A stretch of DNA of 64,000 nt from contig NZ_JAHNZO010000019.1 in assembly GCF_018998565.1 (NCBI RefSeq), positions 62,001 through 126,000 of the forward strand, written 5' to 3'. The notes below the pieces were generated by a model, which had not been told where the DNA came from, did no database searches, and worked only from the letters and a program-made list of their open reading frames with translations. The position numbers and the translations under genes are program-made. Below are positions 8,683-16,360 of the stretch, one piece after another. Source of the stretch: Paenibacillus oleatilyticus. GTDB lineage: Bacteria > Bacillota > Bacilli > Paenibacillales > NBRC-103111. Each line of letters starts with the position of its first letter. Within the stretch, counting starts at the first letter, position 1.

Positions 8683-8967
8683 AAAAGAAACGTCCTTAGA
8701 ATCTGAAGGGCGGTCCAAAGTGTTGAGAAAGTGTTTTTGACAAAATAGAGAACCATAAGCGGGTGGGGTATCCACTGGAGAAGCGATAGCGTCCGCCTTT
8801 GTCATCGGGAAATATCCGCTGCTAAGCAGCTTCTAATTAAAATTTCCCGATGACAACAGCGGTCGGAAGTGGATACCCCGCCCCCCTCGTGTAACCCTCT
8901 ATTCTCTAAAACCGACCACTTTTCTCCACACACTCAACGTCCTTTGAAATTCGAAGGACGTTTCTTT
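8683..8967. terminator. terminator stem split by a palindromic element
   Basis: The left arm (8683-8709, A-rich start, containing GAAACGTCCTT) and right arm (8941-8967, ending GGACGTTTCTTT) are near-perfect inverted complements and would form the stem of an intrinsic terminator for the Isd operon. The loop between them is not short: it contains the whole palindromic element at 8720-8933. The right part (8941-8962) can also fold alone as a small hairpin. Confidence 0.6.
8720..8933. repeat. long imperfect palindrome, dispersed repeat copy 1
   Basis: A 214-bp element in which the two halves are imperfect inverted copies. The ends are GTGTTGAGAAAGTG (8720-8733) and an inverted, degenerate copy at 8917-8933. 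Inner paired blocks are GTGGGGTATCCACT near 8763 against AGTGGATACCCC near 8868, and GTCATCGGGAAAT (8801-8813) against ATTTCCCGATGAC (8842-8854). The apex near 8815-8840 contains a small TAAGC/GCTTCT hairpin. Copies 2 (12848) and 3 (50291) share the same blocks in the same order. There is no ORF. It could be a MITE-like element or a structured RNA. Confidence 0.85.
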
Positions 8968-8979
8968 GCGTCCTCCCCC

Positions 8980-9020
8980 AAACACATGAGGATTTCGATA
9001 AAACACATGAGAATTTTGAA
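8980..9020 (+). promoter_or_regulatory. pair of direct repeats upstream of mglB (probable activator site)
   Basis: AAACACATGAGGATTT (from 8980) and AAACACATGAGAATTT (from 9001) are direct repeats with a 21-bp period, two helical turns. They end just upstream of a weak -35 region and a good -10 (GATAAT, 9044-9049). This geometry suits an AraC-family or response-regulator dimer acting as activator. The repeats are seen directly; the protein that binds them is unknown. Confidence 0.5.
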
Positions 9021-9049
9021 TGGGTTTTTTACCGGAAATCCAAGATAAT
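9021..9049 (+). promoter_or_regulatory. mgl promoter with weak -35
   Basis: The -10 is GATAAT at 9044-9049. The segment 17 bp upstream (9021-9026, TGGGTT) is a poor -35. A weak -35 immediately downstream of paired direct repeats suggests activator dependence. Confidence 0.4.
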
Positions 9050-9104
9050 GGGAACGTAGCTAACCCAACGTAACGTCATGCAAAAAAACAGGAGGTCAGA
9101 TGTT

Positions 9105-10181
9105 ATGAAAAAGAAAGCTGTATCCATGATCGTCGCGGCAGCCCTGCTTGCCACTGCTGTCGGCTGTTCCAGTTCCGGCAATGCTCCGGCGGGCGGCGCG
9201 AACACGAATGCGGGCGGAGGGGCCGCCAAGCCCGATGCCGGTGCCGCCAAAAACCCAACCATCGGCGTTGCCATCTACAAATTCGACGATACGTTCATGA
9301 CGGGCGTACGGAACGCGATTTCCCAAGCGGCGGAAGGCAAAGCGAAGGCGGACATCGTTGACAGCCAGAACTCCCAGCCGACCCAGAACGACAAGGTCGA
9401 TTTGTTCATTACGAAGAAGGTCAACGCGCTCGCCATCAATCCGGTCGACCGTACGGCAGCGGGCGTCATCATCGACAAAGCGAAAAACGCGAACATCCCC
9501 GTCGTGTTCCTGAACCGCGAGCCGCTGGCCGACGACATGAAAAAATGGGATAAAGTCTACTACGTCGGCGCGAAAGCGGAGCAGTCCGGCACGATGGAAG
9601 GCCAACTCATTGTCGATTATTTCAAAGCGAACCCCACAGCGGACAAAAACAAGGACGGCGTGCTGCAATACGTCATGCTGAAGGGCGAGCCGGGGCATCA
9701 GGACGCCGAGCTGCGCACGAAGTTCGCGATCAAAGCCGTCGAAGACGCAGGCATCAAGGTGGAGAAGCTGGCGGAAGACACCGCGATGTGGGACCGCGTC
9801 AAAGGGCAGGAGAAAATGGCTGCGTTCCTCGCTTCCCACGGCGACAAAATCGAAGCCGTCTTCGCCAACAACGACGACATGGCGCTTGGCGCGATCGAAG
9901 CTTTGAAGGCGAAGGGCTATTTTAAAGACAACAAATTCATTCCGGTCGTCGGCGTTGACGCCACGGCGCCTGCGCTCAAAGCGCTCGAAGAAGGCACGCT
10001 GCTCGGCACCGTGCTGAACGACGCGAAGAACCAGGGGAAAGCGACGTTCAGCATCGCGAACGTGCTCGCGCAAGGCCAGACGCCGACCAAAGAAAACACT
10101 GGCTATGACATCACCGACGGCAAGTACGTCTGGATCTCTTACAAAAAAATCACTAAAGAAAACATGAATGACGCGAAATAA
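9105..10181 (+). CDS. mglB: galactose/methyl-galactoside ABC transporter substrate-binding lipoprotein
   Basis: A 358-residue lipoprotein (lipobox ATAVGC) with the type I periplasmic-binding fold. It follows enterobacterial MglB closely: IGVAIYKFDDTFM at the mature N-terminus, NDKVDLFITKKVNALAINPV, a calcium-loop-like DKNKDG, LKGEPGHQDAE, DTAMWDR, FANNDDMALGAIEALK and GTVLNDAKNQGKATF. These include residues that bind galactose or glucose in MglB (the D..F pair near the start, the NDD segment and the later Asp). The ATG at 9105 follows AGGAGG; an in-frame ATG at 9078 lacks a site. It is the first gene of mglBAC and has paired direct repeats upstream. Sugar: galactose, glucose or methyl-galactoside by family. 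Confidence 0.93.
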   Translation: MKKKAVSMIVAAALLATAVGCSSSGNAPAGGANTNAGGGAAKPDAGAAKNPTIGVAIYKFDDTFMTGVRNAISQAAEGKAKADIVDSQNSQPTQNDKVDLFITKKVNALAINPVDRTAAGVIIDKAKNANIPVVFLNREPLADDMKKWDKVYYVGAKAEQSGTMEGQLIVDYFKANPTADKNKDGVLQYVMLKGEPGHQDAELRTKFAIKAVEDAGIKVEKLAEDTAMWDRVKGQEKMAAFLASHGDKIEAVFANNDDMALGAIEALKAKGYFKDNKFIPVVGVDATAPALKALEEGTLLGTVLNDAKNQGKATFSIANVLAQGQTPTKENTGYDITDGKYVWISYKKITKENMNDAK

Positions 10182-10201
10182 TCGGCTACCCGGCCGAGCG
10201 G

Positions 10202-10235
10202 CAAGGGGCAATGGCTGCGGACGTTGCCCCTTTTG
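10202..10235 (+). terminator. intercistronic hairpin between mglB and mglA
   Basis: CAAGGGGCAA (10202-10211) pairs with TTGCCCCTTTTG (10224-10235), giving a stem of about 9 bp, a 12-base loop and a short T run. It looks like a partial terminator or RNA-processing hairpin, which would keep binding-protein mRNA in excess over transporter mRNA. Confidence 0.6.
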
Positions 10236-10271
10236 CCGTATGCGCGCATCCTTACGCGAGGGGGCCTTGGC

Positions 10272-11780
10272 ATGACGGAAACCCGATATTTGCTTGAAAT
10301 GAACGGAATTACGAAGGAATTTCCCGGCGTCAAAGCGCTGGACGGCGTCACCTTGAAGGTACGCCCGGGCACGGTGCACGCCTTGATGGGAGAGAACGGC
10401 GCAGGCAAGTCTACGCTGATGAAATGCTTGTTCGGCATTTACAAGCCGGACGGCGGCGAGATCGTCCTGGACGGCCAGAGAGTGGAGATCAACAACTCGA
10501 AGGATGCGCTGAGTTTGGGCGTCTCGATGATTCATCAGGAGCTGTACCCGGTGCCGCACCGCAATGTGATGGAGAACCTCTGGCTCGGACGTTTTCCGGT
10601 GAAGGGGCTCGGGCCGTTTAAGCTCGTCGACGAGAAACAAATGCGCGAGGATACGCTTGCGCTGTTTCGGGATTTGGATATGGATATCGATCCGAACGCT
10701 TTGGTGGGCTCGATGTCCGTATCCAAGATTCAATCGCTCGAAATCGCCAAAGCCGTCTCCTTCCGCTCCAAAGTCATCGTGATGGACGAACCGACGTCTT
10801 CGCTGACGGGCAACGAAGTGGAACAGCTGTTCAAGATCATTAACGAGCTGCGCGGGCGCGGCGTATCCATCATTTATATTTCCCACAAAATGGAGGAAAT
10901 ACTCCGCATTTCCGACGACGTGACCATCATGCGGGATGGCAGGCTGATCGGCACGTGGCCGGCGGTCGAGCTGACGACGGATCTCATCATCTCCCGGATG
11001 GTCGGCCGCGACCTGAAGGAGCGCTTTCCGGAGCGCCACAACAAGCCCGGCGACGTGCTGCTGAAGGTGGAAAAGCTGACCTCTCCTTTTCCAAAATCGT
11101 TCCGGGACGTATCGTTCGAGCTGCGAGAGGGCGAGATTTTGGGCGTAGGCGGCCTTGTCGGCGCGCAGCGGACCGAGCTGATCGAAGCGCTGTTCGGCCT
11201 GCGCTCGGTCGCTTCCGGCGAGATCCGTCTCCGCGGACGCAAGGTCAAGATCAAATCGCCGACCGATGCCAAGAAGCACAAGATCGCGCTGCTGACCGAA
11301 GAGCGGCGGGTGACGGGAATTTTTCCCGTGCTGTCGATTCTGGAAAATACGATGATCGCCAATCTGGACCGGTATATCAATCCGTTCTTCCTGCTGAACG
11401 AGCGGAAGGGACGGGCGGAAGTTGCCGGAAGCGTCGAGAAGCTGCGCGTCAAGACGCCTTCGATTAAGGAGCTGATCAAAAACTTGTCGGGCGGCAACCA
11501 GCAGAAGGTGCTGCTGGCGCGGTGGCTTCTGACCGAGCCGGACATCTTGCTACTTGACGAGCCTACCCGGGGCATCGACGTCGGGGCCAAATTCGAGATC
11601 TATACGATCATCGCCGATCTGGCCAAGCAAGGCAAAAGCATCATCATGATTTCCTCGGAAATGCCCGAGCTTCTCGGCATGTCGGACCGCATTATGGTCA
11701 TGTCCGAGGGGCGGCTGACGGGCATCCTGGACGGACGGCAGGCGACGGAACAAGAAATTATGCGGCTTGCCGCCAACTAG
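10272..11780 (+). CDS. mglA: galactose/methyl-galactoside ABC transporter ATP-binding protein
   Basis: A 502-residue fused double ABC ATPase of the carbohydrate CUT2 class. The first half has an intact Walker A (GENGAGKST), a signature-like SVSKIQSLEIAKA and Walker B VIVMDEPTSSL. The second half starts near residue 255, has a degenerate Walker A around VGGLVGAQRTELIEALFG, signature LSGGNQQKVLLARW and Walker B LLLDEPTRGIDVG. This asymmetry is normal for RbsA/MglA proteins. The ATG at 10272 follows GAGGGGGC. It lies between the binding protein and the permease. Confidence 0.93.
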   Translation: MTETRYLLEMNGITKEFPGVKALDGVTLKVRPGTVHALMGENGAGKSTLMKCLFGIYKPDGGEIVLDGQRVEINNSKDALSLGVSMIHQELYPVPHRNVMENLWLGRFPVKGLGPFKLVDEKQMREDTLALFRDLDMDIDPNALVGSMSVSKIQSLEIAKAVSFRSKVIVMDEPTSSLTGNEVEQLFKIINELRGRGVSIIYISHKMEEILRISDDVTIMRDGRLIGTWPAVELTTDLIISRMVGRDLKERFPERHNKPGDVLLKVEKLTSPFPKSFRDVSFELREGEILGVGGLVGAQRTELIEALFGLRSVASGEIRLRGRKVKIKSPTDAKKHKIALLTEERRVTGIFPVLSILENTMIANLDRYINPFFLLNERKGRAEVAGSVEKLRVKTPSIKELIKNLSGGNQQKVLLARWLLTEPDILLLDEPTRGIDVGAKFEIYTIIADLAKQGKSIIMISSEMPELLGMSDRIMVMSEGRLTGILDGRQATEQEIMRLAAN

Positions 11781-11813
11781 AAGAGGACATCGCGAAGGAG
11801 GAGAACCGGGCTT

Positions 11814-12824
11814 ATGAAGACGGGAAAGCTAAATCATTTTTTTACGCAATATGCCATTTATATCGTTCTGATCCTTCTCGTAGCGGGCATTGCGGCGTCC
11901 GATCCGCGGTTTTTGTCGGTCGATATTTTGCGGGACATTTTGCTGCAAAACTCGACCCGCGCCATTATCGCGCTGGGAGCCGCGTTCGTGCTGATTACGG
12001 GAGGAACCGACTTGTCCGCGGGACGCGTCGTCGGATTGACGGCGGTATTGTCCGCTTCGATGCTGCAGACGGCCGACTACCCACGGAGGTTTTTCCCGGA
12101 CATGCCCGATCTGCCGGTCTGGGCGCCGATCTTGATCGGGATTGCCGCTGGACTGCTCGTCGGCCTGATCAACGGCTGGATTGTATCCAAGCTGAGCGTG
12201 CCGCCGTTCATCGCAACGCTGGGCACGATGGTCATCGTCTACGGGGCCAACTCGATCTACTTCGACCTGAAGCCGAACGAATCGCAGCCGATCGCCGGCC
12301 TGCGCCAGGACTTCACAACCATCGGCACCGGCTTCATCGGTCCGAACGGGCCGTATTCGCTGCCGTATATCGTCATTATCGCGATCGTCGTCGCTTTTAT
12401 CGTCTGGGTCATTTTCAACAAGACGCGGCTCGGCAAAAACATGTACGCCATCGGCGGGAACAGCCAAGCGGCGGTCGTTTCCGGGATCAACGTCAAGCGC
12501 AACCTGATCTATATTTATGCGATCGCAGGCGCGTTGTACGGCTTGGGCGGCGTGCTGGAGGCAGCCCGTACGGGCGGCGCGACGAACAACTACGGCAACA
12601 TGTACGAGCTCGACGCGATTGCCGCGTGCGTGGTCGGCGGCGTATCGACGGCGGGCGGAATCGGAACCGTGCCGGGCGTGCTGGCCGGCGTGCTTATCTT
12701 CGGCGTTATCAACTACGGCTTGACCTTCATCGGCGTCAGCCCGTATTGGCAGCTCATTATTAAAGGGCTGATTATCGTCGCCGCCGTCGCTTTTGATATT
12801 CGGAAGTATTTAGCGAAAAAATAA
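11814..12824 (+). CDS. mglC: galactose/methyl-galactoside ABC transporter permease
   Basis: A 336-residue membrane protein with about ten hydrophobic segments, of the RbsC/MglC (BPD_transp_2) family. Family-typical stretches are ITGGTDLSAGRVVGL, PPFIATLGTMVIVYG, GKNMYAIGGNSQAA and CVVGGVSTAGGIGTVPGVLAG. The ATG at 11814 follows AAGGAGGA. It closes mglBAC and starts 33 bases after mglA. Downstream is repeat copy 2 and then a terminator. Confidence 0.94.
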   Translation: MKTGKLNHFFTQYAIYIVLILLVAGIAASDPRFLSVDILRDILLQNSTRAIIALGAAFVLITGGTDLSAGRVVGLTAVLSASMLQTADYPRRFFPDMPDLPVWAPILIGIAAGLLVGLINGWIVSKLSVPPFIATLGTMVIVYGANSIYFDLKPNESQPIAGLRQDFTTIGTGFIGPNGPYSLPYIVIIAIVVAFIVWVIFNKTRLGKNMYAIGGNSQAAVVSGINVKRNLIYIYAIAGALYGLGGVLEAARTGGATNNYGNMYELDAIAACVVGGVSTAGGIGTVPGVLAGVLIFGVINYGLTFIGVSPYWQLIIKGLIIVAAVAFDIRKYLAKK

Positions 12825-12847
12825 GGAAGTCGCAAAAAGCTTTAGGC

Positions 12848-13052
12848 TGTTGAGAAAGTGGGCTTTTACAAAAACAGAGAAGAAAACGTAGGTGGGGTAT
12901 CCACTGGAGAAGCGATAGCGGCCGCCTTTGTCATCGGGAAATGTCCGCTATTAAGCGGCTTCCAATCAAATTTCCCGATGACAACAGCGGTCGGAAGTGG
13001 ATACCCCACCCCCTCGTAACCTCTATAATCCCATTTGAACACTTTCTCAACA
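12848..13052. repeat. long imperfect palindrome, dispersed repeat copy 2
   Basis: A 205-bp element and the cleanest of the three. The terminal inverted repeat is near perfect: TGTTGAGAAAGTG at the left against CACTTTCTCAACA (13040-13052). Inner blocks GTGGGGTATCCACT (near 12892) and TTGTCATCGGGAAAT (near 12929) pair with inverted copies in the right half. The apex holds TTAAGCGGCTT. It fills the gap between mglC and the zinc-ribbon gene and contains no ORF. Confidence 0.87.
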
Positions 13053-13058
13053 CTCTGG

Positions 13059-13086
13059 CTTGTCGTATAGGCGGCAAGTTTTTTTT
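13059..13086 (+). terminator. intrinsic terminator after mglC and repeat copy 2
   Basis: CTTGTCG (13059-13065) pairs with CGGCAAG (13072-13078) with one G-U pair and is followed by eight T (13079-13086). It directly abuts the right end of the palindromic element. Confidence 0.7.
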
Positions 13087-13106
13087 GCGTTAGGCCCCAA
13101 GGAGGA

Positions 13107-13135
13107 TTGCAATATCTTTATTTATCCGATAAAAT
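13107..13135 (+). promoter_or_regulatory. sigma-A type promoter for the zinc-ribbon membrane protein
   Basis: TTGCAA (13107-13112), a 17-bp spacer and TAAAAT (13130-13135), about 27 bases before the GTG start at 13162. Confidence 0.5.
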
Positions 13136-13161
13136 AACTATGAATTAACCGAAAGGAATGG

Positions 13162-13446
13162 GTGATTCCGATGACGGCACGTTGTCCTCACTGCTCCGGC
13201 GTTCAACCCTTGGACGCATCGATCTGCCCTCACTGCGGAGCCGAGGCGAAGACGCAAGACCGGCTGCTGGACGCTTTGACTTATTGGGACGGCACGGCTG
13301 CCGCTTCCCGTCTGTATCCTTCTTTGATAGCTCTTCTGATCGTTGTCGTCACTGGCGGAGCGGCCGCTTGGCTGCATGTTCCCGCGCTCTTCTGGACCGG
13401 TGCCGTCATCGCGCTTCTGTACCGCCTCTTCATGATTAAAATTTAA
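13162..13446 (+). CDS. small zinc-ribbon membrane protein
   Basis: A 94-residue protein with an N-terminal zinc ribbon, CPHC at about residues 8-11 and CPHC at about 21-24, followed by two hydrophobic segments (about 53-70 and 75-92). The four Cys should bind one zinc. Small ribbon plus two-helix proteins are common in Bacillales and mostly uncharacterised. The GTG at 13162 is 4-5 bases from AAAGGA; an in-frame ATG at 13171 is the alternative and is 13 bases away. It has its own promoter-like sequence and appears monocistronic. No specific function can be stated. Confidence 0.75.
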   Translation: MIPMTARCPHCSGVQPLDASICPHCGAEAKTQDRLLDALTYWDGTAAASRLYPSLIALLIVVVTGGAAAWLHVPALFWTGAVIALLYRLFMIKI

Positions 13447-13568
13447 AGCCATCCCGTCAAGCATAATAAAAGCTTATTCATAGCATCAAGGATTCGTATT
13501 TGTGTTTTCCTCCCGAATCTCTTACGATTACACCTGTCGGAAGTACATGGGAATCGGGGGGAAGCACT

Positions 13569-14579
13569 ATGAACGGTTTGAAATCGCTCGGCCCGGGTCT
13601 CTCGCTCACGGGAGTTATTGCGGCCGTGGCCTACGGGCTCGGCCTGCTGTTTCCGCTGATCGGCGGCTCGGTTTTTGGCATCGTGATCGGCATCCTGGTG
13701 AACAATCTATGGCGCAAGCCGCAAAATACATGGCAGGGCATTCGTTTTTGCTCCAAAAAAGTGCTGCAATGGGCAATTATCCTGCTCGGCTGCCGTCTCA
13801 GCCTGTCGGAGGTATGGAAGACCGGCACGGAGACGTTCGCGGTCATGATCGTCACGCTGCTGCTTTCGTTCGCCGCGGCCTACGGCTTCGGGCGGCTGCT
13901 TCGCATTCCGCCGCGCATGGCGACGCTAATCGGGGCGGGCACCGGTATTTGCGGCGGTTCGGCGATCGCGGCCATCTCGCCGGTCATCGAAGCGGAGGAA
14001 GCGGAAATCGCGTATTCGATCTCGACGATCTTTTTGTTCAACATCGTCGCAGTCCTTGTTTTTCCGGCGCTTGGGCATGCGCTCGGCTTAACCGATGCGG
14101 GGTTCGGTCTATGGGCGGGCACCGCGGTAAACGACACTTCTTCCGTCGTCGCCGCAGGGTATGCGTTCAGCACTGCCGCAGGGGATTACGCCACCATCGT
14201 GAAGCTGACGCGCACCACGATGATCGTACCGATCGCGATCATTATGGCGGTCGTCGTCGGTTGGAGCAAGAAGCGGGAAGCTGCGGCTGCCTCTGAGAGA
14301 GGATCGTTTTCGATCAAGCAGGTATTTCCTTGGTTTATTTTATGGTTTCTCGCCGCTTCACTGTTGTACACGCTCGGACTTTTCGGGGAGCAGCTCCTGC
14401 ACTGGATTCATCTGGCGGCGCAGTTTATGATCGTGGTGGCGCTGACCGCGGTCGGCTTATCCGCCGACTTCCGGCAAATGACCGCCACCGGGGTACGGCC
14501 AATGATTCTTGGCCTTATCGTCTGGTTAGTCGTCTCCGTCACCGGATATGCGGTCGGCACGCTGACCGGCCAAATGTGA
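13569..14579 (+). CDS. YeiH/UPF0324-family membrane transporter (putative sulfate exporter family)
   Basis: A 336-residue protein with about ten membrane segments. Family-typical elements are the N-terminal GVIAAVAYGLG and LLGCRLSLSEV, then GAGTGICGGSAIAAISPVI, AGTAVNDTSSVVAAGYAFS and a C-terminal VALTAVGLSADF. Members are annotated as putative sulfate exporters in the YeiH family, but the substrate is not established for most. The ATG at 13569 follows a G-rich run (GGGGGG) about 8 bases upstream; the longer frame from 13500 adds a non-conserved leader. It stands alone between the zinc-ribbon gene and a lipoprotein gene on the same strand. Confidence 0.85.
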   Translation: MNGLKSLGPGLSLTGVIAAVAYGLGLLFPLIGGSVFGIVIGILVNNLWRKPQNTWQGIRFCSKKVLQWAIILLGCRLSLSEVWKTGTETFAVMIVTLLLSFAAAYGFGRLLRIPPRMATLIGAGTGICGGSAIAAISPVIEAEEAEIAYSISTIFLFNIVAVLVFPALGHALGLTDAGFGLWAGTAVNDTSSVVAAGYAFSTAAGDYATIVKLTRTTMIVPIAIIMAVVVGWSKKREAAAASERGSFSIKQVFPWFILWFLAASLLYTLGLFGEQLLHWIHLAAQFMIVVALTAVGLSADFRQMTATGVRPMILGLIVWLVVSVTGYAVGTLTGQM

Positions 14580-14695
14580 CGTTCTCGTTATGCGGGAATG
14601 TCTTTTTCTTTTGCAAAGCTACGGAAGAAGGAAATGCGTTCCATCTCATCGAATCTTTAGTCAAGTACATAAGACTACCGAAGGAGAGATGCCCG

Positions 14696-16270
14696 TTGTT
14701 TAAAAAAATCGGCGCATGGGTCATGAGCGCAGCTCTTGTTTTTACGGCCGGCTGCCAGCCGCTTGGCGGTTTGGATATGAATCAGGCCATCGAAAACGAA
14801 TTGAAGACGGATTCTTACGAGGCTTCGCTGTCGATGGCGCTGCAATACGATGTGGGAGAAACGAGTGCCTTGTCTGAATCCGAGAAGGAACGAGCGGCCT
14901 TTTGGAACGGATTTCAATTAAACATATCCAGCCTGAAGGTGAATCGAAAAGAGCAGACGATGTCAGCCAAAGGGTCACTCACTGCTGCCAAGCTGAACGT
15001 TCCGTTTGCCGTTTCCATGGATAAGGATGTTGCGGTGTTAACCGTGGAAGGCGCGAACAAGCCGATTGTCATTGCCGATTGGCGTACGAACGAGCTCACC
15101 GGTCTGTCCCATGAGGTGACGATGTACGACGATTATTGGGTTTATAGGCTGCAAAGGTTATTGAAGGAATTTCGCTTGGCAGATCAACAAGAGGTGACCA
15201 ACAAAGCGATAAGTCTCCTTGCCAAAAATCTTCCAAACGCCGCTACCCTTGCCGTAGACAAGAAGACGGAAACGATTCAGGGGCAGACGGTAAGCGGACA
15301 TCAGCTCCGGTTCGATGTATCGGGAGAGCAATTTGCTTCGTTATTCCGGTCAACGTTTAAAAACGTAGCTTTGGACGACCAAGGCTTGCGTGACTTGGCT
15401 GTCGTCATCTATGATAAGTTCCATCCGGAGCTAAAAGAGCTTGGCTTCGCGGAGGAGCTGTTCCAGGACCGGCAGCTCGGTACGGAAGCGGTTTATACGG
15501 GTGCCAAAGCGATTGCGCTTTATTTGACCTCCGAAACGGGCGGGGCTTGGGAGCAGGAGCTGCTGAGCCAATCCAAGCTCAAAGCGGACGTATTCGTCGA
15601 CGAGAGCAAGCACATTCGCCAATGGAACGCCGAGATCGCCATGCAAAGTCCCCCGGGAATGGAAGACGGAATCCGCGGCGGCAAGCTTACCGTCCGGATG
15701 GATCGCTGGAACATCAATGGAAATGTGAAGCCGGACATGATCTCCGCGAAGGATGCGATCCTCTACGAGGACTTATCGAACGAGGACAACTTGAGACAGG
15801 TTGTGCAGCCAGATTCGGCGTTCTACAAGCTGTTGAAAGAGCAGCTTCGGATTACGGAGAAGTATTTGTACTTCTACATTTGGTCCGAATCCGACCTGGA
15901 CGGCGTACCGGCGGCAGAGGCAGAGGAGACGGAGGCTTATCCGGCCTACAATGATAATGCCGCTTATATTTCGGGCAATAATACCGCCTATGTGCAAGGG
16001 AAAGAGCTCGGGGAAGGGCTTGGCTATAAGGTGACATGGGATGCGGGAGCGAAAACGATGACCATCGCGAGCTCCCAGACGGAGATCGTACTGCAAGCGG
16101 GCAGCGCGACAGCCCGGGTGAACGGAACCGACAAAAGCATCGGCGCTCCCGCCGTGCTGAAGGAAGATACGCTCTACGTTCCGGTCCGGTTCGTAGCCGA
16201 GCAATTGGGCGCCAAGGTGAAAACCGAGGGAGAGGAAAGCATATACTCCATCGAAGTATATAAACCGTAA
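14696..16270 (+). CDS. lipoprotein with C-terminal copper-amine-oxidase-type stalk domain
   Basis: A 524-residue lipoprotein (lipobox VFTAGC, Cys about residue 20). The body (about 30-410) is an unrecognised mostly beta domain with repeated segments such as LSMALQYDVGE and KGSLTAAKLNVPF. The last about 100 residues, from AAYISGNN to the end, are the stalk domain named after the N-terminus of copper amine oxidases, with the usual LYVPVRFVAEQLGAKV. This domain is a wall or surface spacer in Paenibacillaceae and does not imply amine oxidase activity. The TTG at 14696 follows AAGGAG by 9 bases; the open frame from 14330 overlaps the upstream gene and is not used. Function unknown. Confidence 0.85.
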   Translation: MFKKIGAWVMSAALVFTAGCQPLGGLDMNQAIENELKTDSYEASLSMALQYDVGETSALSESEKERAAFWNGFQLNISSLKVNRKEQTMSAKGSLTAAKLNVPFAVSMDKDVAVLTVEGANKPIVIADWRTNELTGLSHEVTMYDDYWVYRLQRLLKEFRLADQQEVTNKAISLLAKNLPNAATLAVDKKTETIQGQTVSGHQLRFDVSGEQFASLFRSTFKNVALDDQGLRDLAVVIYDKFHPELKELGFAEELFQDRQLGTEAVYTGAKAIALYLTSETGGAWEQELLSQSKLKADVFVDESKHIRQWNAEIAMQSPPGMEDGIRGGKLTVRMDRWNINGNVKPDMISAKDAILYEDLSNEDNLRQVVQPDSAFYKLLKEQLRITEKYLYFYIWSESDLDGVPAAEAEETEAYPAYNDNAAYISGNNTAYVQGKELGEGLGYKVTWDAGAKTMTIASSQTEIVLQAGSATARVNGTDKSIGAPAVLKEDTLYVPVRFVAEQLGAKVKTEGEESIYSIEVYKP

Positions 16271-16294
16271 TACAGGACGCACAGAGAAAAAAAC

Positions 16295-16340
16295 AAAACG
16301 CCTGATTCTTCATCCTTTGCGGAAAAAGAATCAGGCGTTT
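16295..16340. terminator. bidirectional terminator between convergent genes
   Basis: AAAACGCCTGATTCTT (16295-16310) and AAGAATCAGGCGTTT (16326-16340) form a long stem with a 15-base loop. A and T runs flank both sides, so it can serve the stalk lipoprotein gene (+) and the carboxypeptidase gene (-). Confidence 0.85.
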
Positions 16341-16360
16341 GTTGCGTTTTGCGAAGCTGG

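Noticed and set aside
9096-11279. 727-codon open frame on the minus strand across mglB and mglA
   Set aside because: It lies opposite two clearly conserved genes, has an Arg/His-rich composition typical of GC-biased antisense frames, and shows no domain.
14696-16270. Copper amine oxidase
   Set aside because: Only the small N-terminal-type stalk domain is present; no catalytic domain or Tyr-quinone motif exists.
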